Notes: generated by a model not told the origin, from the letters alone. A DNA stretch of 64,000 nt from Burkholderia sp. Bp9142 (GCF_003853415.1 NZ_QTPP01000007.1:62001-126000), one strand, 5' to 3'; shown: positions 24,587 through 33,566, numbered from the stretch's first letter. Translations and numbers: made by a program.

Positions 24587-25082
24587 GCGGGTGCACTCCC
24601 TTCAGTTTTCCATTTACTTCGACGAGCCAGTTAAATGTCGGGACGAAGAACTGCAGGCGCTGCGTGAATTCCATCAGCGATGCCATGTCGGCCATGATCC
24701 GGGCATCGTAGAAGCGGAGTAGGGCTGTACGGCCGTCCGGCAAGCGCACGTCGAGCCGACGGCGCAGCTCGTCGGCCAGTGATTCAATTGGATATCCACT
24801 GATCAGCCAGGACACGCCTGTCGGCCCGCCGGCCATCGCGAAGAGGGAGCTTCGCACATTGCCGGCCGCGCGCTCGTAGTCGAGCAGCCACGGACCCGCA
24901 TCGGCCAGCGATGCATCCGGTGTGCCGTCGAACAGCGCCACGGCTGCTTGCGATCGCTGAGGGGGGGATCCGCCGGCCGCATCCGCGAACAGGAGACCGT
25001 CGACCAGGGCGTACAAGTGCACCTGCATGGTCAACTGCTGTTGCCGCGTGAAGTAGAACGCCTCGATTGAATTGCCGGTCAT
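24579..25082 (-). CDS. DUF4123 type VI effector adaptor/chaperone
   Basis: The product has 167 residues. It has the DUF4123 layout: a beta strand with LYALVDGLLF near residues 24-33, an aromatic GPWLLDYERA segment near residue 65, SWLISGYPIESLADELRRRL, and LLRFYDARIMADMASLM. DUF4123 proteins load toxins on their VgrG or PAAR carrier before secretion. The gene starts three bases after the PAAR stop, so both are on one transcript. The start ATG at 25080-25082 is the first reasonable one after that stop. Confidence 0.78.
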   Translation of the reverse strand: MTGNSIEAFYFTRQQQLTMQVHLYALVDGLLFADAAGGSPPQRSQAAVALFDGTPDASLADAGPWLLDYERAAGNVRSSLFAMAGGPTGVSWLISGYPIESLADELRRRLDVRLPDGRTALLRFYDARIMADMASLMEFTQRLQFFVPTFNWLVEVNGKLKGVHPHA

Positions 25083-25085
25083 GTT

Positions 25086-25493
25086 CTATCCGCGCGCGAT
25101 CATCGTTGCCGCATTTTCGGCCGCGGACTTCAGGCATTCGAGGCAAAGCGTGGACGAGGGGGCCAGCGCTGTAGCTGCGGCGGCTACTGCGCCGCCAGTC
25201 GCCGCTTCGCCGGCTCCGACATCGTCGAGCGTCGCCGACGATTGCGAGGCGATCAGCGTTGCCCCGCACGCGGTTTTCATGCCTTCGATGGCCGTTTCCC
25301 GGCCGGCGATTTGGTGCGGGTAGCGTCGCCCGGTGGCGGGCAGGATCGGAAAGATGCCTTTGCACTGTGGGCAAAGTACCTTGTGCCCGACGCCTGCGAT
25401 GGGCTTCCCGTCAATGGTGGCAGTCGCAGTACCCTCGAGCACGCGGCCGCCGTGCGTCGTCGTGTCGCCGACGCAGATCATGGCTCGGGCCAT
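25086..25493 (-). CDS. PAAR domain spike protein
   Basis: The product has 135 residues. It begins with the PAAR signature: ICVGDTTTHGGRVLEG, then a conserved turn IDGKPIAGVGHKVLCPQCKG and HQIAGRETAIEGMKTACGATL. PAAR proteins cap the VgrG spike of the type VI secretion system and carry effectors. The C-terminal 45 residues are Ala rich with one CxxC pair (CLECLK). It is the first gene of the operon. No VgrG or other structural type VI gene is in the window, so it must use a system encoded elsewhere in the genome. Confidence 0.85.
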   Translation of the reverse strand: MARAMICVGDTTTHGGRVLEGTATATIDGKPIAGVGHKVLCPQCKGIFPILPATGRRYPHQIAGRETAIEGMKTACGATLIASQSSATLDDVGAGEAATGGAVAAAATALAPSSTLCLECLKSAAENAATMIARG

Positions 25494-25618
25494 ATGTTCT
25501 CTCGTAGATGTGGTTTTCGTATGAATTTACCATTTCTCGAGGGGCGGTCTGCGGCTGGAAGGTGCATGGTCCGTCAACTAGTGTCAATCGAACCGGGGGC
25601 CTAAGTGATGGCTCTACG

Positions 25619-25642
25619 AAAAAGCCCGCTGTTAGCGGGCTT
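25619..25642 (-). terminator. Terminator hairpin oriented for the minus strand
   Basis: A 9-bp stem AAGCCCGCT / AGCGGGCTT with loop GTT has a run of A at 25619-25623 on its left, which is a T run for leftward transcripts. It could end the rubredoxin transcript before the prophage cargo. Confidence 0.65.
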
Positions 25643-25666
25643 ATTTACGTGCTACAAATTTGCTAC

Positions 25667-25733
25667 AGCAAGGGGCGGGAGCCTTGCTGGGTAAGCCTTG
25701 CGCTTATCATTCCATCCCCTGAACTACGGGGAG
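25667..25733 (-). other. tRNA-like remnant (possible attachment site)
   Basis: Read on the minus strand, the stretch gives a tRNA-like 5' half: CTCCCCG TA, a 4-bp D-stem (GTTC/GAAT with loop AGGGGATG) and a stem-loop ATAAGC-GCAAG-GCTTAC. A third hairpin follows (AGCAAGG / CCTTGCT). There is no TTCRA T-loop, no U33 and no 3' acceptor strand, so it is not a working tRNA. It could be a tRNA 5' half left at a prophage junction. Confidence 0.3.
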
Positions 25734-25880
25734 AGCCATGTCCGCGATTCCGCGTGCAAAAGACGCGATCGGGACGGCGAAGTGGACAGCGCGCAGAGTA
25801 TAGCAAACGCGCGGCGCATCGGCGGACGGAATGCGCACCGATGCGTGGCGCGCGTGCTCGGTCGTGTCCGGAAACCGGAA

Positions 25881-26063
25881 TCAGAAATCTACGACGACGA
25901 AATCTTCCTTGCCCACGTCGCACAGCGGGCAGCGCCAGTCGGCGGGAATGTCGGCGAAACGGGTGCCGGCGGGGATGCCCTCGTCGGGCAGGCCTTCCGC
26001 TTCGTTGTAGACCCACCCGCAAATCAGGCAGACCCAGCTCTGGTATTCGATTACTTCGCTCAT
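25881..26063 (-). CDS. Rubredoxin
   Basis: A 60-residue product starts at the ATG at 26061-26063 (MSEVIEYQSWVC); the frame extends upstream but without similarity. It carries the two rubredoxin iron-binding motifs, WVCLICGWVYNEAEG (CxxCG) and WRCPLCDVGKEDF (CPxC), and the typical GIPAGTRFADIPADW linker. One Fe ion bound by four Cys transfers single electrons, for example to alkane hydroxylases or in stress defence. It is slightly longer than the usual 54 residues. No redox partner gene is next to it. Confidence 0.93.
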   Translation of the reverse strand: MSEVIEYQSWVCLICGWVYNEAEGLPDEGIPAGTRFADIPADWRCPLCDVGKEDFVVVDF

Positions 26064-26259
26064 GTGGCGCTCGGGATGATGAAAGTCGGCAATGTCGCCC
26101 GCGGCGTGGCCGGCGGACGAAAGGCGCAATGTTACCGGAATTTCGCCGAACGCCTGCGCAACGTCGTTTTAAATGTACGCATCGCGAACAACGGCCGTCA
26201 TCGCGCGTGCCGGGCATGCAGTGTATGCTTCGTGGGCCTTTCATCTGAAGGAGAAAACG

Positions 26260-26664
26260 ATGCTCAACAAGAAGTGGATCGCGGGTGCGGTGTGTGTCGC
26301 GGCACTGGCCGTGTCGACGCTCGCGCGTGCGGAGGCGCGCGTGTTCTTCGTCGAGCCGAAGGACGGCGCGACGGTATCGAGCCCCGTGCACGTGAAGTTC
26401 GGTCTCGAAGGCATGGGCCTCAAGCCAGCCGGCGACATGACGCCGGACACCGGCCACCATCACCTGCTGATCGACGGCAAGCCGGTGCCGAAGAGCGACG
26501 TGATCCCCGCCACCGACCATTCGCTGCACTTCGGCAAGGCCCAGACCGAAACCGACGTGAAGCTGCCGCCCGGCCAGCACACGCTGACGCTGCAGCTCGG
26601 CGACGGTGCGCACCGTTCGTACGGTCCCGACCTGAACTCGACGATCACGGTCAACGTGAAGTAA
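26260..26664 (+). CDS. DUF4399 periplasmic protein
   Basis: A 134-residue product starts at ATG 26260 after AAGGAGA at 26248-26254. A signal peptide (MLNKKWIAGAVCVAALAVSTLARA) is followed by one beta-sandwich domain with the DUF4399 pattern: VFFVEPKDGATVSSPVHVKFG, then the His cluster DTGHHHLLIDG, ATDHSLHFGKAQT, LPPGQHTLTLQLGDGAH. The histidines could bind a metal, which is inference. The domain resembles Ig-like periplasmic proteins. It is monocistronic by spacing. The biological role of the family is not established. Confidence 0.85.
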   Translation: MLNKKWIAGAVCVAALAVSTLARAEARVFFVEPKDGATVSSPVHVKFGLEGMGLKPAGDMTPDTGHHHLLIDGKPVPKSDVIPATDHSLHFGKAQTETDVKLPPGQHTLTLQLGDGAHRSYGPDLNSTITVNVK

Positions 26665-26896
26665 TCGCTCCTCGCACATGCGGGCGCCCGGCCGGGAAGC
26701 TGCGGCCGGATGCCCGCCGCCCCGGCGCTCTGCAACGCCGAAGCACGCCATGCCGGCCCATCCGTCGGGTGCGCGCCGACATGCCGCCACGGCACAAAAA
26801 GAACCGCGCATCAGCCTAGTCCATCCGGCCATCCCGGCGCAGGCGTCCGCCACCGGTACAATGGGCGCTTCCGATTTCTCTCTTCGCCGTCTCCCC

Positions 26897-28846
26897 ATGT
26901 CGCTTTATTCCATTACCGGCGCGCAACTCGCGTTCGGTCACGTCGCGTTGCTCGATCACGCGGACTTCTCGCTGGAGGCCGGCGAGCGCGTCGGCCTGAT
27001 CGGCCGCAACGGCGCGGGCAAGTCGTCGCTGCTGAAGATCGTCGCCGCGCTCGCGAAGCCCGATGACGGGCTGATCACGCGCCAGCAGGAGCTCGTGACC
27101 GTCTACGTGCCGCAGGAGCCCGAATTCGAACCCGGCGCGACCGTGTTCGACGCCGTGGCATCGGGGCTCACGCACACGCGCGAAGTGCTCGAGGAATACG
27201 ATTCGATCGCGCACCGCCTCGCGGAAACACCGGAAGGCGCCGAGCACGACGCGCTGCTCGCGCGGATGAACGCGCTGCAGTCGTCGCTCGACGCGCACGA
27301 CGCGTGGAACTGGCGCACGCGCGTGTCGATGACGCTCGCGCAGATCGGCCTGACGGACGGCGACGCGCGCGTCGACGCGCTGTCGGGCGGGATGCAGAAG
27401 CGTGTCGCATTGGCGCGTGCGCTGGTTCTGCAGCCCGACGTGCTGCTGCTCGACGAACCGACCAACCACCTCGACTTCGACGGCATCCGCTGGCTGGAAG
27501 AACTGCTGGTCGCGCAGCGCGCGGGCCTGCTGTTCATCACCCACGATCGCGCGTTCCTCGACCGCGTCGCGACGCGCATCGTCGAGCTCGATCGCGGCCG
27601 GCTGTTGTCGTACCCGGGCAATTTCTCGGCCTACCAGACGCGCAAGGCGCAGCAGCTCGAAGTCGAGCGCGTCGAAAACGAGAAGTTCGACAAACTGCTC
27701 GCACAGGAAGAGGTCTGGATCCGCAAGGGCGTCGAGGCGCGCCGCACGCGCAGCGTCGGGCGCATCGCGCGGCTCGTGCAGATGCGCAACGAGCGCGCGG
27801 AGCGCCGCAATTCGCAGGGCAACGTGAAGCTCGACGTCGCGCAGGGCGAGAAGTCGGGCAAGATCGTCGCGGAGCTGACGGACGTGACGAAGCGCTACGG
27901 CGATCGCACGGTCGTCGACACCTTCTCGACGACGGTCATGCGCGGCGACAAGATCGGTTTCGTCGGCCCGAACGGCGCCGGCAAGACCACGCTGCTCAAG
28001 CTGATCCTCGGCGAGCTGAAGCCCGACGCGGGCACGGTGCGCACCGGCACGAACCTGCAGGTCGCGTATTTCGACCAGATGCGCGCGCAGCTCGACCAGG
28101 AAAAGAGCCTGGCCGACACCATCAGCCCCGGTAGCGAATGGGTCGAGATCGGCGGCGTGCGCAAGCACGTGATGAGCTATCTCGGCGACTTCCTGTTCGC
28201 GCCGGAACGCGCGCGCTCGCCGGTGAAGTCGCTGTCGGGCGGCGAGCGCAACCGGCTGCTGCTCGCGCGCCTGTTCGCGCGTCCGGCCAACGTGCTGGTG
28301 CTCGACGAACCGACCAACGACCTCGACATCCCGACGCTCGAACTGCTCGAAGAGCTGCTGGCCGACTACGACGGCACGGTGCTGCTCGTCAGCCACGATC
28401 GCGCGTTCCTCGATAACGTCGTCACGTCGGTGATCGCGGCCGAGGGCGACGGCAAGTGGCGCGAATACGTCGGCGGCTTCACCGACTGGCAGATCCAGAG
28501 CGAGCGTTCGCAGCAGCTCGCGCAGCAGGAAGCGGCGAAGCGCGCGGTGAAGGAAGCGGCGCCGGTCAAGGAAGATGCGGCGAAGAGCGCGGCCGGCCGC
28601 AACGCGCAGCGCACGGTGAAGCTGTCGTTCAACGAGCAGCGCGAACTCGATGCGCTGCCGGAGAAGATCGCGGCGCTCGAGGACGAACAGAAGACGATCA
28701 ACGCGCGGCTCGAGGACGGCTCGATCTTTGCGAAGGATCCGCAGGAAGGCACGCGCCTGACCGAGCGGTTCGCGGCGATCGACGACGAGCTCCTTGCCGC
28801 GCTCGAGCGGTGGGAGACGCTCGAGGCGAAGCGCAAGCCGGTCTGA
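26897..28846 (+). CDS. uup: ABC-F ATPase, Uup type
   Basis: A 649-residue product starts at ATG 26897 (MSLYSITGAQLAF); an upstream in-frame extension has no homology. It has two ABC domains without membrane segments: Walker A GRNGAGKS at 36-43, signature LSGGMQ at 162-167, Walker B with D186-E187, then second Walker A near 357-364, signature LSGGER at 446-451 and D470-E471. Between them is an ABC-F linker. The C-terminal 80 residues (LSFNEQRELDALPEKIAALE) form the coiled-coil domain characteristic of Uup, not of EttA. Such proteins act on ribosomes or branched DNA intermediates; the choice of uup rests on the C-terminal domain and length. Confidence 0.8.
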   Translation: MSLYSITGAQLAFGHVALLDHADFSLEAGERVGLIGRNGAGKSSLLKIVAALAKPDDGLITRQQELVTVYVPQEPEFEPGATVFDAVASGLTHTREVLEEYDSIAHRLAETPEGAEHDALLARMNALQSSLDAHDAWNWRTRVSMTLAQIGLTDGDARVDALSGGMQKRVALARALVLQPDVLLLDEPTNHLDFDGIRWLEELLVAQRAGLLFITHDRAFLDRVATRIVELDRGRLLSYPGNFSAYQTRKAQQLEVERVENEKFDKLLAQEEVWIRKGVEARRTRSVGRIARLVQMRNERAERRNSQGNVKLDVAQGEKSGKIVAELTDVTKRYGDRTVVDTFSTTVMRGDKIGFVGPNGAGKTTLLKLILGELKPDAGTVRTGTNLQVAYFDQMRAQLDQEKSLADTISPGSEWVEIGGVRKHVMSYLGDFLFAPERARSPVKSLSGGERNRLLLARLFARPANVLVLDEPTNDLDIPTLELLEELLADYDGTVLLVSHDRAFLDNVVTSVIAAEGDGKWREYVGGFTDWQIQSERSQQLAQQEAAKRAVKEAAPVKEDAAKSAAGRNAQRTVKLSFNEQRELDALPEKIAALEDEQKTINARLEDGSIFAKDPQEGTRLTERFAAIDDELLAALERWETLEAKRKPV

Positions 28847-28882
28847 CGCACCGCGCGTGGTGCGAATGATCTTGCAACGGCG

Positions 28883-28895
28883 CGTCACGCGGAAC
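28883..28895 (+). repeat. CGTCACGCGGAAC motif, copy 1
   Basis: A 13-base sequence in the region before parE recurs exactly at 33554-33566 after parC, each time shortly before an AT-rich element. It may be part of a promoter. Confidence 0.5.
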
Positions 28896-29015
28896 CAGTA
28901 AAATACCGCGCGTCCCGGGCCGCGCGGCGCATGCCGCGCGCCCGCTTTCGGAGCAGTCCAAGCACACCGTTGTTTCGATTCGCTTTTTTACGGAACTCAA
29001 CGTTTTGTCCACGAC

Positions 29016-29040
29016 GTTATCCACACGAGGTGTGGACAAC
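29016..29040. promoter_or_regulatory. DnaA-box inverted repeat upstream of parE
   Basis: A perfect DnaA box TTATCCACA (29017-29025) forms the left arm of an 11-bp inverted repeat with a 3-base spacer GAG. The right arm, read on the other strand, is GTTGTCCACAC, one mismatch from the left arm. A further TTGTCCACG lies at 29005-29013. The parE start is 29 bases downstream. Confidence 0.6.
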
Positions 29041-29069
29041 GTCCCGATGAATGACGAAATTCAGCGCCT

Positions 29070-31052
29070 ATGTCAACGAAGAAGCCCAGCGCGGCCTATA
29101 GCGAAGCATCGATCAAGGTGCTCAAGGGCCTCGAGCCGGTCAAGCAGCGGCCCGGCATGTACACCCGTACCGAAAATCCGCTGCACATCATCCAGGAAGT
29201 CATCGACAACGCGTCCGACGAGGCGCTCGGCGGCTACGGCAAGCAGATCACGGTCACGCTGCACGCCGATCAGTCGGTGTCGGTCGAGGACGACGGCCGC
29301 GGCATCCCGTTCGGCATGCACCCCGAGGAAGGCGTGCCGGTCGTCGAGATCGTGTTCACGCGCCTGCACGCGGGCGGCAAGTTCGACAAGGCCGCCGGCG
29401 GCGCGTACACGTTCTCGGGCGGCCTGCACGGCGTCGGCGTATCGGTGACGAACGCACTCGCGACGCGTCTCGACGTGACGGTCTGGCGCGACGGCAAGAT
29501 CGCCGAGCTCGGCTTCGCCGACGGTGATGTCGTGAAACCGCTCGCGACGCAGGGCGCGGGCCGCGGCGAGAAGAAGTCCGGCACGCGCGTGCAGGTGTGG
29601 CCGAATCCGAAGTATTTCGATTCGCCGAACCTGCCGCTCGGCGAGCTGCAGCGCCTGCTGCGCTCGAAGGCCGTGCTGCTGCCGGGCGTCGAGGTCGTGC
29701 TCGTCAACGAGAAGACCGGCGAGCGCCAGGTGTGGAAGTACGAGGACGGCCTGCGCGGCTATCTGCTCGACGAGATGAACGGCAGCGAGCTGCTGATCCC
29801 GCTGTTCGAGGGCGAGCGCTTCGCCGATGCGCGTTCGACCGACGAAACCTTCGCCGAGGGCGAGGGCGCGTCGTGGGTTGTCGCATGGAGCGAGGAAGGT
29901 TCGCTCGTGCGCGAGTCGTACGTGAACCTGATCCCGACGCCGGCCGGCGGCACGCACGAGTCGGGCCTGCGCGACGGTCTCTACCAGGCGGTGAAGAGCT
30001 TCGTCGAACTGCACAACCTGCAGCCGAAGGGCGTGAAGCTCCTCGCGGAAGACGTGTTCGCGCGCGTGTCGTTCGTGCTGTCCGCGAAGGTGCTCGATCC
30101 GCAGTTCCAGGGACAGATCAAGGAACGCCTGAACAGCCGCGATGCGGTGAAGCTCGTGTCGTCGTTCTCGCGTCCGGCGCTCGAACTGTGGCTGAACCAG
30201 CACGTCGAGCTCGGCAAGAAGCTCGCCGAACTCGTGATCAAGCAGGCGCAGGCGCGCACGCGCGCGGGCCAGAAGGTCGAGAAGCGCAAGAGCTCGGGCG
30301 TCGCGGTGCTGCCCGGCAAGCTGACCGATTGCGAGACGGAAGATATCGCGCGCAACGAACTGTTCCTCGTCGAGGGCGATTCGGCGGGCGGTTCCGCGAA
30401 GATGGGCCGCGACAAGGAGTACCAGGCGATCCTGCCGCTGCGCGGCAAGGTGCTGAACACGTGGGAAACCGAGCGCGACCGCCTGTTCGCGAACAACGAG
30501 GTGCACGACATCTCGGTCGCGATCGGTGTCGATCCGCACAGCCCGGATGAAAGCGTCGACCTGTCGAACCTGCGCTACGGCAAGATCTGCATCCTGTCGG
30601 ACGCGGACGTCGACGGCTCGCACATCCAGGTGCTGCTGCTCACGCTGTTCTTCAAGCATTTCCCGCAACTGATCGAGCGCGGCCATGTGTGCGTCGCGCG
30701 GCCGCCGCTGTTCCGCGTCGACGCGCCGGCGCGCGGCAAGAAGGCCGCGCAGAAGCTCTATGCGCTCGACGACGGCGAGCTGGAAGCGATCCTCGACAAG
30801 CTGCGCAAGGACGGCGTGCGCGAGACCCAGTGGAGCATCAGCCGCTTCAAGGGCCTCGGCGAAATGAGCGCGGAGCAGCTGTGGGACACGACGATGAACC
30901 CCGACACGCGCCGCCTGATGCCGGTGAAGCTCGGCGAGCTCGACTACGAGGCGACCGTCGCGCGCATGACGATGCTGATGGGCAAGGGCGAGGCAGCCGC
31001 GCGGCGCGGCTGGCTCGAGGAAAAGGGCAACGACGTCGAAGCGGACATCTAA
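29070..31052 (+). CDS. parE: DNA topoisomerase IV subunit B
   Basis: The product has 660 residues. Domains in order: GHKL ATPase with EVIDNASDEA (near residue 45) and DDGRGIPFGMHPEEG, the transducer domain with the conserved lysine region, then TOPRIM with LFLVEGDSAGGSAKMGRDK and ILPLRGKVLN, and the DADVDGSHI acidic triad, ending in the ParE tail. With ParC it decatenates daughter chromosomes using ATP. The start at 29070 gives MSTKKPSAAYSEASIKVLKGLEPVKQ. ParC follows after 69 bases. The DnaA-box palindrome just upstream suggests replication-linked control. Confidence 0.96.
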   Translation: MSTKKPSAAYSEASIKVLKGLEPVKQRPGMYTRTENPLHIIQEVIDNASDEALGGYGKQITVTLHADQSVSVEDDGRGIPFGMHPEEGVPVVEIVFTRLHAGGKFDKAAGGAYTFSGGLHGVGVSVTNALATRLDVTVWRDGKIAELGFADGDVVKPLATQGAGRGEKKSGTRVQVWPNPKYFDSPNLPLGELQRLLRSKAVLLPGVEVVLVNEKTGERQVWKYEDGLRGYLLDEMNGSELLIPLFEGERFADARSTDETFAEGEGASWVVAWSEEGSLVRESYVNLIPTPAGGTHESGLRDGLYQAVKSFVELHNLQPKGVKLLAEDVFARVSFVLSAKVLDPQFQGQIKERLNSRDAVKLVSSFSRPALELWLNQHVELGKKLAELVIKQAQARTRAGQKVEKRKSSGVAVLPGKLTDCETEDIARNELFLVEGDSAGGSAKMGRDKEYQAILPLRGKVLNTWETERDRLFANNEVHDISVAIGVDPHSPDESVDLSNLRYGKICILSDADVDGSHIQVLLLTLFFKHFPQLIERGHVCVARPPLFRVDAPARGKKAAQKLYALDDGELEAILDKLRKDGVRETQWSISRFKGLGEMSAEQLWDTTMNPDTRRLMPVKLGELDYEATVARMTMLMGKGEAAARRGWLEEKGNDVEADI

Positions 31053-31121
31053 GCCGGGAACCCGCGCGGCCGGGCATGACGCCCGGCCCGGCCTCACGCC
31101 ACTTACGAATACGGAATTCAG

Positions 31122-33443
31122 ATGGACGACAACACTTCCGATCTCTTTGCCAGCCCCGACGCGCCCGAGAGCGACGCGCTGACGCTCGGCAACTACGCGG
31201 AGCAGGCGTACCTCAGCTACGCGGTCAGCGTCGTGAAGAGCCGCGCGCTGCCCGACGTGTGCGACGGCCAGAAGCCGGTGCAGCGCCGGATCCTGTTCGC
31301 GATGAACGAAATGGGCCTCGGCCCGGACGCGAAGCCGGTGAAGTCGGCGCGCGTGGTCGGCGACGTGCTCGGTAAATACCACCCGCACGGCGACCAGTCG
31401 GCGTACGACGCGCTCGTGCGTCTCGCACAGGATTTCTCGTTGCGCTATCCGCTGATCGACGGGCAGGGTAACTTCGGCTCGCGCGACGGCGACGGCGCGG
31501 CGGCGATGCGATACACCGAAGCGCGGCTCACGCCGATCTCGAAGCTGCTGCTCGACGAGATCGACCAGGGCACGGTCGACTTCATGCCGAACTACGACGG
31601 CTCGTTCGAGGAACCGAAGACGCTGCCGAGCCGCATGCCGTTCGTGCTGCTGAACGGTGCGTCGGGCATCGCGGTCGGTCTCGCCACCGAAATCCCGTCG
31701 CACAACCTGCGCGAGGTCGCGGCGGCGGCGGTCGCCTTGATCCGCAATCCGAAGCTCTCGCACGCGGAGCTGGTGAGCCTGATCCCGGGCCCGGACTTCC
31801 CCGGCGGCGGCCAGATCATCTCGAGCGACACCGAGATCGCGGCGGCCTATGAGACCGGCCGCGGCAGCCTGAAGGTGCGCGCGCGCTGGAAGATCGAGGA
31901 TCTCGCGCGCGGCCAGTGGCAACTGGTCGTCACCGAGCTTCCGCCGAACACGTCGGGCCAGAAGGTGCTCGAGGAAATCGAGGAGCTCACCAACCCGAAG
32001 CTCAAGCTCGGCAAGAAGACGCTGACGCCCGAACAGCTCAATACCAAGAAGGCGATGCTCGACCTGCTCGACGCGGTGCGCGACGAGTCGGGCAAGGAAG
32101 CGGCGGTGCGGCTCGTGTTCGAGCCGAAGTCGCGCACGATCGACCAGACGGAATTCGTGAACACGCTGCTCGCGTACACGAGCCTCGAGTCGAACGCGAC
32201 GCTGAACCTCGTGATGATCGGCGCCGACGGCCGGCCGGGCCAGAAGGGCCTGCTGACGATCCTCGACGAATGGGTGAAGTTCCGCCAGCTGACGATGACG
32301 CGCCGGTGCCGCCATCGCCTCGCGAAGGTCGACGACCGCATCCACATCCTCGAAGGGCGGATGATCGTCTTCCTGAACATCGACGAGGTGATTCGCATCA
32401 TCCGCGAGGCGGACGAGCCGAAGGCCGCGCTGATGAGCGCGTTCGGCCTCTCCGACCGCCAGGCGGAAGACATCCTCGAAATCCGCCTGCGTCAGCTCGC
32501 GCGGCTCGAGAAGATCAAGATCGAGAAGGAACTCGACGCGCTGCGCGACGAGAAGGCGAAGCTCGAGGAACTGCTCGCGAACGAAAGCGCGATGAAGCGG
32601 CTGATGATCAAGGAGATCGAGGCCGACGCGAAGCAGTACGGCGACGATCGCCGCACGCTGATCCAGCAGGAAAAGCGCGCGACGTTCGAGGCGAAGGTCG
32701 TCGACGAGCCGGTGACGGTCGTCGTGTCGCAGAAGGGCTGGGTGCGTGCGCTGAAGGGCCACGGGCTCGACCCGGCCGGCTTCACGTTCAAGGCCGGCGA
32801 CCACCTGTACGCGGCGTTCCAGTGCCGCACGCCGGATCGCCTGATCGCGTGGGGCAGCAGCGGCCGCGTGTACTCGGTCGACGTGTCGGTGCTGCCGGGC
32901 GGGCGCGGCGACGGCGTGCCGGTGACGTCGCTGATCGAGCTCGAATCGGGCTCGCACCTGATGCACTACTACGCGGCGCCGGCCGACCAGCAACTGCTGC
33001 TCGCGTCGAGCAACGGCTTCGGCTTCCTCGCGAAGGTCGGCGACATGGTGAGCCGCGTGAAGGCCGGCAAGTCGTTCATGACCATCGATGCGGGCGCGGT
33101 GCCGCTCGCGCCGATGCCCGTGCTGCCGAACGCGACGCAGGTCGCGTGTCTGTCGAGCGGCGGCCGTCTGCTGGTGTTCGGGATGGACGAGATGAAGACG
33201 CTGTCGGGCGGCGGTCGCGGCGTGATCCTGATGGCGCTCGACGACAAGGAAACGCTCGTGCAGGCGCTCGCGATCGACCCGGCCGGCGTCGTGCTGATCG
33301 GCACCGGTCGCGGCGGCAAGGCGCAGGACGAAACGCTGTCGTACGCGGGGCTCGCGCCGCACATCGGCAAGCGCGCACGCAAGGGCCGCGCGCCGGAAAC
33401 GAAGCTCAAGGTCGTCAACGAGCTGCGTCCGCTGCTCGGCTGA
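31122..33443 (+). CDS. parC: DNA topoisomerase IV subunit A
   Basis: The product has 773 residues. The N-terminal breakage-reunion domain contains the active tyrosine Y131 (MRYTEAR), the GKYHPHGD helix-turn-helix (H89, G90, D91) and [18 protein letters not shown]. The C-terminal part is a ParC beta-propeller with blades of the G(R)G(G) kind ([16 protein letters not shown]). At the quinolone-critical position the residue after HGD is Gln (Q92), not the usual Ser, with D96 at the acidic position. It pairs with parE in one operon. A clear terminator follows. Confidence 0.96.
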   Translation: MDDNTSDLFASPDAPESDALTLGNYAEQAYLSYAVSVVKSRALPDVCDGQKPVQRRILFAMNEMGLGPDAKPVKSARVVGDVLGKYHPHGDQSAYDALVRLAQDFSLRYPLIDGQGNFGSRDGDGAAAMRYTEARLTPISKLLLDEIDQGTVDFMPNYDGSFEEPKTLPSRMPFVLLNGASGIAVGLATEIPSHNLREVAAAAVALIRNPKLSHAELVSLIPGPDFPGGGQIISSDTEIAAAYETGRGSLKVRARWKIEDLARGQWQLVVTELPPNTSGQKVLEEIEELTNPKLKLGKKTLTPEQLNTKKAMLDLLDAVRDESGKEAAVRLVFEPKSRTIDQTEFVNTLLAYTSLESNATLNLVMIGADGRPGQKGLLTILDEWVKFRQLTMTRRCRHRLAKVDDRIHILEGRMIVFLNIDEVIRIIREADEPKAALMSAFGLSDRQAEDILEIRLRQLARLEKIKIEKELDALRDEKAKLEELLANESAMKRLMIKEIEADAKQYGDDRRTLIQQEKRATFEAKVVDEPVTVVVSQKGWVRALKGHGLDPAGFTFKAGDHLYAAFQCRTPDRLIAWGSSGRVYSVDVSVLPGGRGDGVPVTSLIELESGSHLMHYYAAPADQQLLLASSNGFGFLAKVGDMVSRVKAGKSFMTIDAGAVPLAPMPVLPNATQVACLSSGGRLLVFGMDEMKTLSGGGRGVILMALDDKETLVQALAIDPAGVVLIGTGRGGKAQDETLSYAGLAPHIGKRARKGRAPETKLKVVNELRPLLG

Positions 33444-33478
33444 CGCCGCATCCGGTGGCCGGTTCGACCGGCATCGAG

Positions 33479-33520
33479 GGCCGCACCTCCGCTTCGGCGG
33501 GCGTGCGGCCTGTTCTTTTT
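33479..33520 (+). terminator. Terminator after parC
   Basis: A hairpin with outer stem GGCCGCAC / GTGCGGCC and inner stem CCGC-TTCG-GCGG is followed by TGTTCTTTTT. Confidence 0.8.
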
Positions 33521-33553
33521 GGGGCGGCGCATTCTGGTAAGCGAGCGTGGCGC

Positions 33554-33566
33554 CGTCACGCGGAAC
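33554..33566 (+). repeat. CGTCACGCGGAAC motif, copy 2
   Basis: An exact second copy of the motif at 28883, followed by TTGCAAAATATTGTGAAATG, a plausible AT-rich promoter region for the CopD-like gene. Confidence 0.5.

Larger units (their letters stand above)
25494..25880. other. Intergenic region holding the probable right prophage boundary
   Basis: No gene is seen in these 387 bases. They contain, in order: the upstream region of the PAAR operon (a TTGACA hexamer on the minus strand at 25582-25587 is a possible -35), a hairpin at 25622-25642, a direct repeat TGCTACA x2 at 25650-25667 and a tRNA-like remnant at 25667-25733. After this point the genes are chromosomal in type. The partner attachment site would be left of the window, so I cannot prove the boundary. 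Confidence 0.45.

Noticed and set aside
25667..25733. A functional tRNA gene
   Set aside because: No T-loop, no U33 and no 3' acceptor strand; kept only as a possible remnant.
26816..28888. A 690-residue minus-strand frame over the ABC-F gene
   Set aside because: Composition (Arg, Leu, Asp rich) and position show it is a shadow of the ABC-F gene.
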